The notes under the pieces were generated by a model. It was not told the origin of the DNA, ran no database searches, and saw nothing but the letters and a program-made list of their open reading frames with translations. Shown one piece after another: positions 5,514 through 6,966 of a stretch of 6,966 nucleotides of DNA. The translations under genes were made by a program, and so were the position numbers. Each line of letters begins with the position of its first letter. Positions within the stretch are counted from its first letter, which is position 1. Source of the stretch: Spirochaetia bacterium (lineage in GTDB: Bacteria > Spirochaetota > Spirochaetia > Treponematales > Breznakiellaceae); assembly GCA_025997655.1 (NCBI GenBank), contig BNUW01000127.1, positions 1 through 6,966 of the forward strand. The letters run 5' to 3'.

Positions 5514-6704
5514 ATGTTGTTTAGCATTGCAATCTTGATTGTCTGCGGTTTCATGCTCAGCGGGATAATGCAAAAAATCAGACTCCCCGGACTGGTGGGT
5601 ATGCTTGTAACCGGTATACTGTTAGGTCCCTATGCCCTCAATCTTATCGACCCTAAAATACTGAACATTTCCGCCGAGCTGCGTCAAATTGCGTTGATCA
5701 TCATATTACTGCGGGCAGGTTTAGCATTAGACATTAATGATTTAAAAAAAGTGGGACGCCCCGCCATTCTTATGTGTTTTATTCCCGCAACCTTTGAAAT
5801 AATTGCAACAACAATTTTCGCGCCGATGTTTTTTCTTATTTCACGCCTGGAAGCCGCAATTATGGGAACCGTACTTGGCGCCGTTTCTCCGGCGGTCATT
5901 GTTCCCATAATGTTAAAACTTATGGAGGATGGTTATGGAAAAGGAAAACGAATCCCGCAGCTTATTATGGCAGGCGCCGCGGTAGATGATATCTATGTGA
6001 TTGTTTTATTTACTTCCTTTCTTGGCATGTATACAACTAATGATTTTAGTGTTTCTAATCTGGTACAAATTCCCCTGGCGATACTGGTCGGGATTATAAT
6101 TGGGATTATTGCAGGGATTATACTGGTCAGGTTATTTAAAAAAATACCCATGCGGGATACGATAAAAGTTTTTATTGTATTAAGCGCAGCTTTTCTGTTT
6201 GTTTCTTTGGAAAATCGGGTAAAAGAATATATCCCCATATCCGGTTTATTGGCGGTAATGGCTCTGGGCTGTACTATTTTAAAAAAATACGAGGTTCCGG
6301 CAAAACGCCTTTCCGGAAAGCTGTCAAAAATGTGGGTCCCTGCTGAATTATTATTATTTGTATTGGTAGGAGCAACGGTTGATATTAGTTATGCTGCAAA
6401 GGCAGGCCTATCAGTCCTTGCGCTTATTTTTATAGCCCTGCTTATCCGCATGTGCGGTGTTTTTGTCTGTGTTATAAAAACACCATTAACCATGCGGGAA
6501 CGCCTGTTTTGTTCGGCGGCATATCTTCCAAAGGCAACCGTTCAGGCGGCAATTGGAAGCATCCCGTTAACGCAGGGCGTTTCCGCCGGTAGTATTATTT
6601 TAACCGTAGCGGTGATCGCAATCTTAATTACCGCTCCGCTTGGCGGATTTATTATAGATGCAAGCTACAAAGGGTTGTTGGGAAGCCATGCACCTTTTGA
6701 TTAG
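5514..6704 (+). CDS. cation/proton antiporter (Na+/H+ exchanger family, CPA type)
   Basis: This 396-residue integral membrane protein has about 11-13 hydrophobic segments and no cytoplasmic regulatory domain, a normal length for short bacterial members. Family marks include LPGLVGMLVTGILLGP (24-39), the loop LLRAGLALDINDLK (65-78), LGAVSPAVIVPIM (121-133), the ion-binding helix MAGAAVDDIYVIVLF with Asp158-Asp159 (152-166), and YLPKATVQAAIGSIPL (337-352), whose Lys340 sits where these proteins keep a basic residue. A paired Asp-Asp suggests an electrogenic CPA2-like exchanger, while Asn-Asp would suggest CPA1; this is inference. It probably exports Na+ or K+ against H+. The gene starts 11 bases after mnmG with a good ribosome binding site. 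Its codons are much richer in A and T than those of sulP and mnmG, which hints at separate origin. The last residues, GSHAP, are encoded within an inverted repeat, so the native C-terminus may have been altered. Confidence 0.9.
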   Translation: MLFSIAILIVCGFMLSGIMQKIRLPGLVGMLVTGILLGPYALNLIDPKILNISAELRQIALIIILLRAGLALDINDLKKVGRPAILMCFIPATFEIIATTIFAPMFFLISRLEAAIMGTVLGAVSPAVIVPIMLKLMEDGYGKGKRIPQLIMAGAAVDDIYVIVLFTSFLGMYTTNDFSVSNLVQIPLAILVGIIIGIIAGIILVRLFKKIPMRDTIKVFIVLSAAFLFVSLENRVKEYIPISGLLAVMALGCTILKKYEVPAKRLSGKLSKMWVPAELLLFVLVGATVDISYAAKAGLSVLALIFIALLIRMCGVFVCVIKTPLTMRERLFCSAAYLPKATVQAAIGSIPLTQGVSAGSIILTVAVIAILITAPLGGFIIDASYKGLLGSHAPFD

Positions 6705-6859
6705 TCTCCGAAAGCACGCAGGAATACTACGTGAGTGGGGCCTGTCAGAGGGAAGAGATGGGGCCCCCCCGGGGGTACCCCCCATCTCTTCCCTCTGACA
6801 CCCACAATACAATTTATGGCTGCGTGCTTTCCCCTATAGGGAGAGGTGCATGGCTTCCC
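6680..6859. repeat. nested three-arm palindrome over the antiporter 3' end
   Basis: Three perfect pairs of arms nest around one centre: GGGAAGCCATGCACC (6680-6694) with its complement at 6845-6859 (15 bp), GAAAGCACGCAG (6710-6721) with 6820-6831 (12 bp), and a 21-bp stem (6743-6763 with 6780-6800). The outer left arm encodes the last residues of the antiporter before its stop. The structure could form a long RNA hairpin or a DNA cruciform. The spacing between arms differs on the two sides, so it is a folded pair of repeat copies and not one simple palindrome. Confidence 0.9.
6743..6800. terminator. 21-bp perfect stem-loop after the antiporter gene
   Basis: The arms 6743-6763 and 6780-6800 (core GAGGGAAGAGATGGGG) pair without mismatch around a 16-nt loop made almost only of C and G runs. 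The position 39 bases after the stop codon suits an operon terminator or an RNA-stabilising hairpin. There is no U-tract after either arm, so a classical intrinsic terminator is not shown. Confidence 0.45.
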
Positions 6860-6966
6860 ACCTTTACGCGGGATTGCGCGCGGGACACACTCAATACAAT
6901 TTGCGGCGGCGTGCTTCCACCTCTAGGGAGAGGCGCATGGCTTCCCCCTTTGCGCACGGAATTGTG
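6797..6966 (+). repeat. about 87-bp imperfect tandem repeats, cut by window end
   Basis: Copy 1 (6797-6883) and copy 2 (6884-6966, incomplete) align with a period of 87. Shared blocks are CAATACAATTT (6805 and 6892), GCGTGCTT, and TAGGGAGAGG followed by GCATGGCTTCCC. They differ at scattered positions. No gene is visible in them. An inverted copy of the same blocks covers 6680-6721 and the antiporter stop. The array probably continues to the right. Confidence 0.85.

Noticed and set aside
6797..6966. CRISPR array
   Set aside because: The period is 87 bp, with similarity along the whole unit. There are no short identical repeats with unique spacers of equal length.

Overview
The window looks like bacterial chromosome, most probably from a spirochaete of the Treponema group. 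A termite-gut type treponeme is my best guess, from the style of the XRE regulator and of MnmG. This is inference from protein character only, since no rRNA or other marker is present. Three ordinary, well-conserved genes (a SulP anion transporter, the tRNA-modifying enzyme MnmG and a cation/proton antiporter) sit in a compact rightward operon at 1904-6704. The flanks are accessory-like and carry many inverted repeats.

Left part (1-967): a very AT-rich gene on the minus strand (360-884) encodes a small membrane protein I do not recognise. It has its own sigma70-type promoter and a strong ribosome binding site. It is bounded by 22-bp inverted repeats. On its 3' side lies a segment (158-331) with the R-L...L-R box layout of an integron attC site. 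I read this as a candidate integron gene cassette of about 800 bp, possibly the edge of a cassette array continuing to the left. No integrase lies in the window.

Middle (968-1478): about 500 bases without a convincing gene. On the minus strand there is a good promoter (1411-1440), then about 160 nt containing several mutually exclusive hairpins that end at a strong Shine-Dalgarno sequence. This precedes a three-codon reading frame (Met-Lys-Arg-stop), followed in the same frame and without a gap by a 51-codon frame. The promoter is divergent from an XRE-family repressor gene (1479-1841). An inverted repeat just before that gene's start could be an operator acting on both directions.

Right part: sulP (1904-3628), mnmG (3631-5502) and the antiporter gene (5514-6704) follow each other with gaps of 2 and 11 bases, so they are probably cotranscribed. 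The antiporter gene is visibly less GC-rich than the other two. Its last codons lie inside an inverted repeat, and 6680-6966 forms a nested three-arm palindrome running into roughly 87-bp imperfect tandem repeats that continue past the window end. A mobile or amplifying repeat seems to have settled on the 3' end of this gene.

The transporter, tRNA-modification and antiporter genes have no obvious shared pathway. Cotranscription here may be only positional, although anion transport and cation/proton exchange could both serve pH or ion balance.
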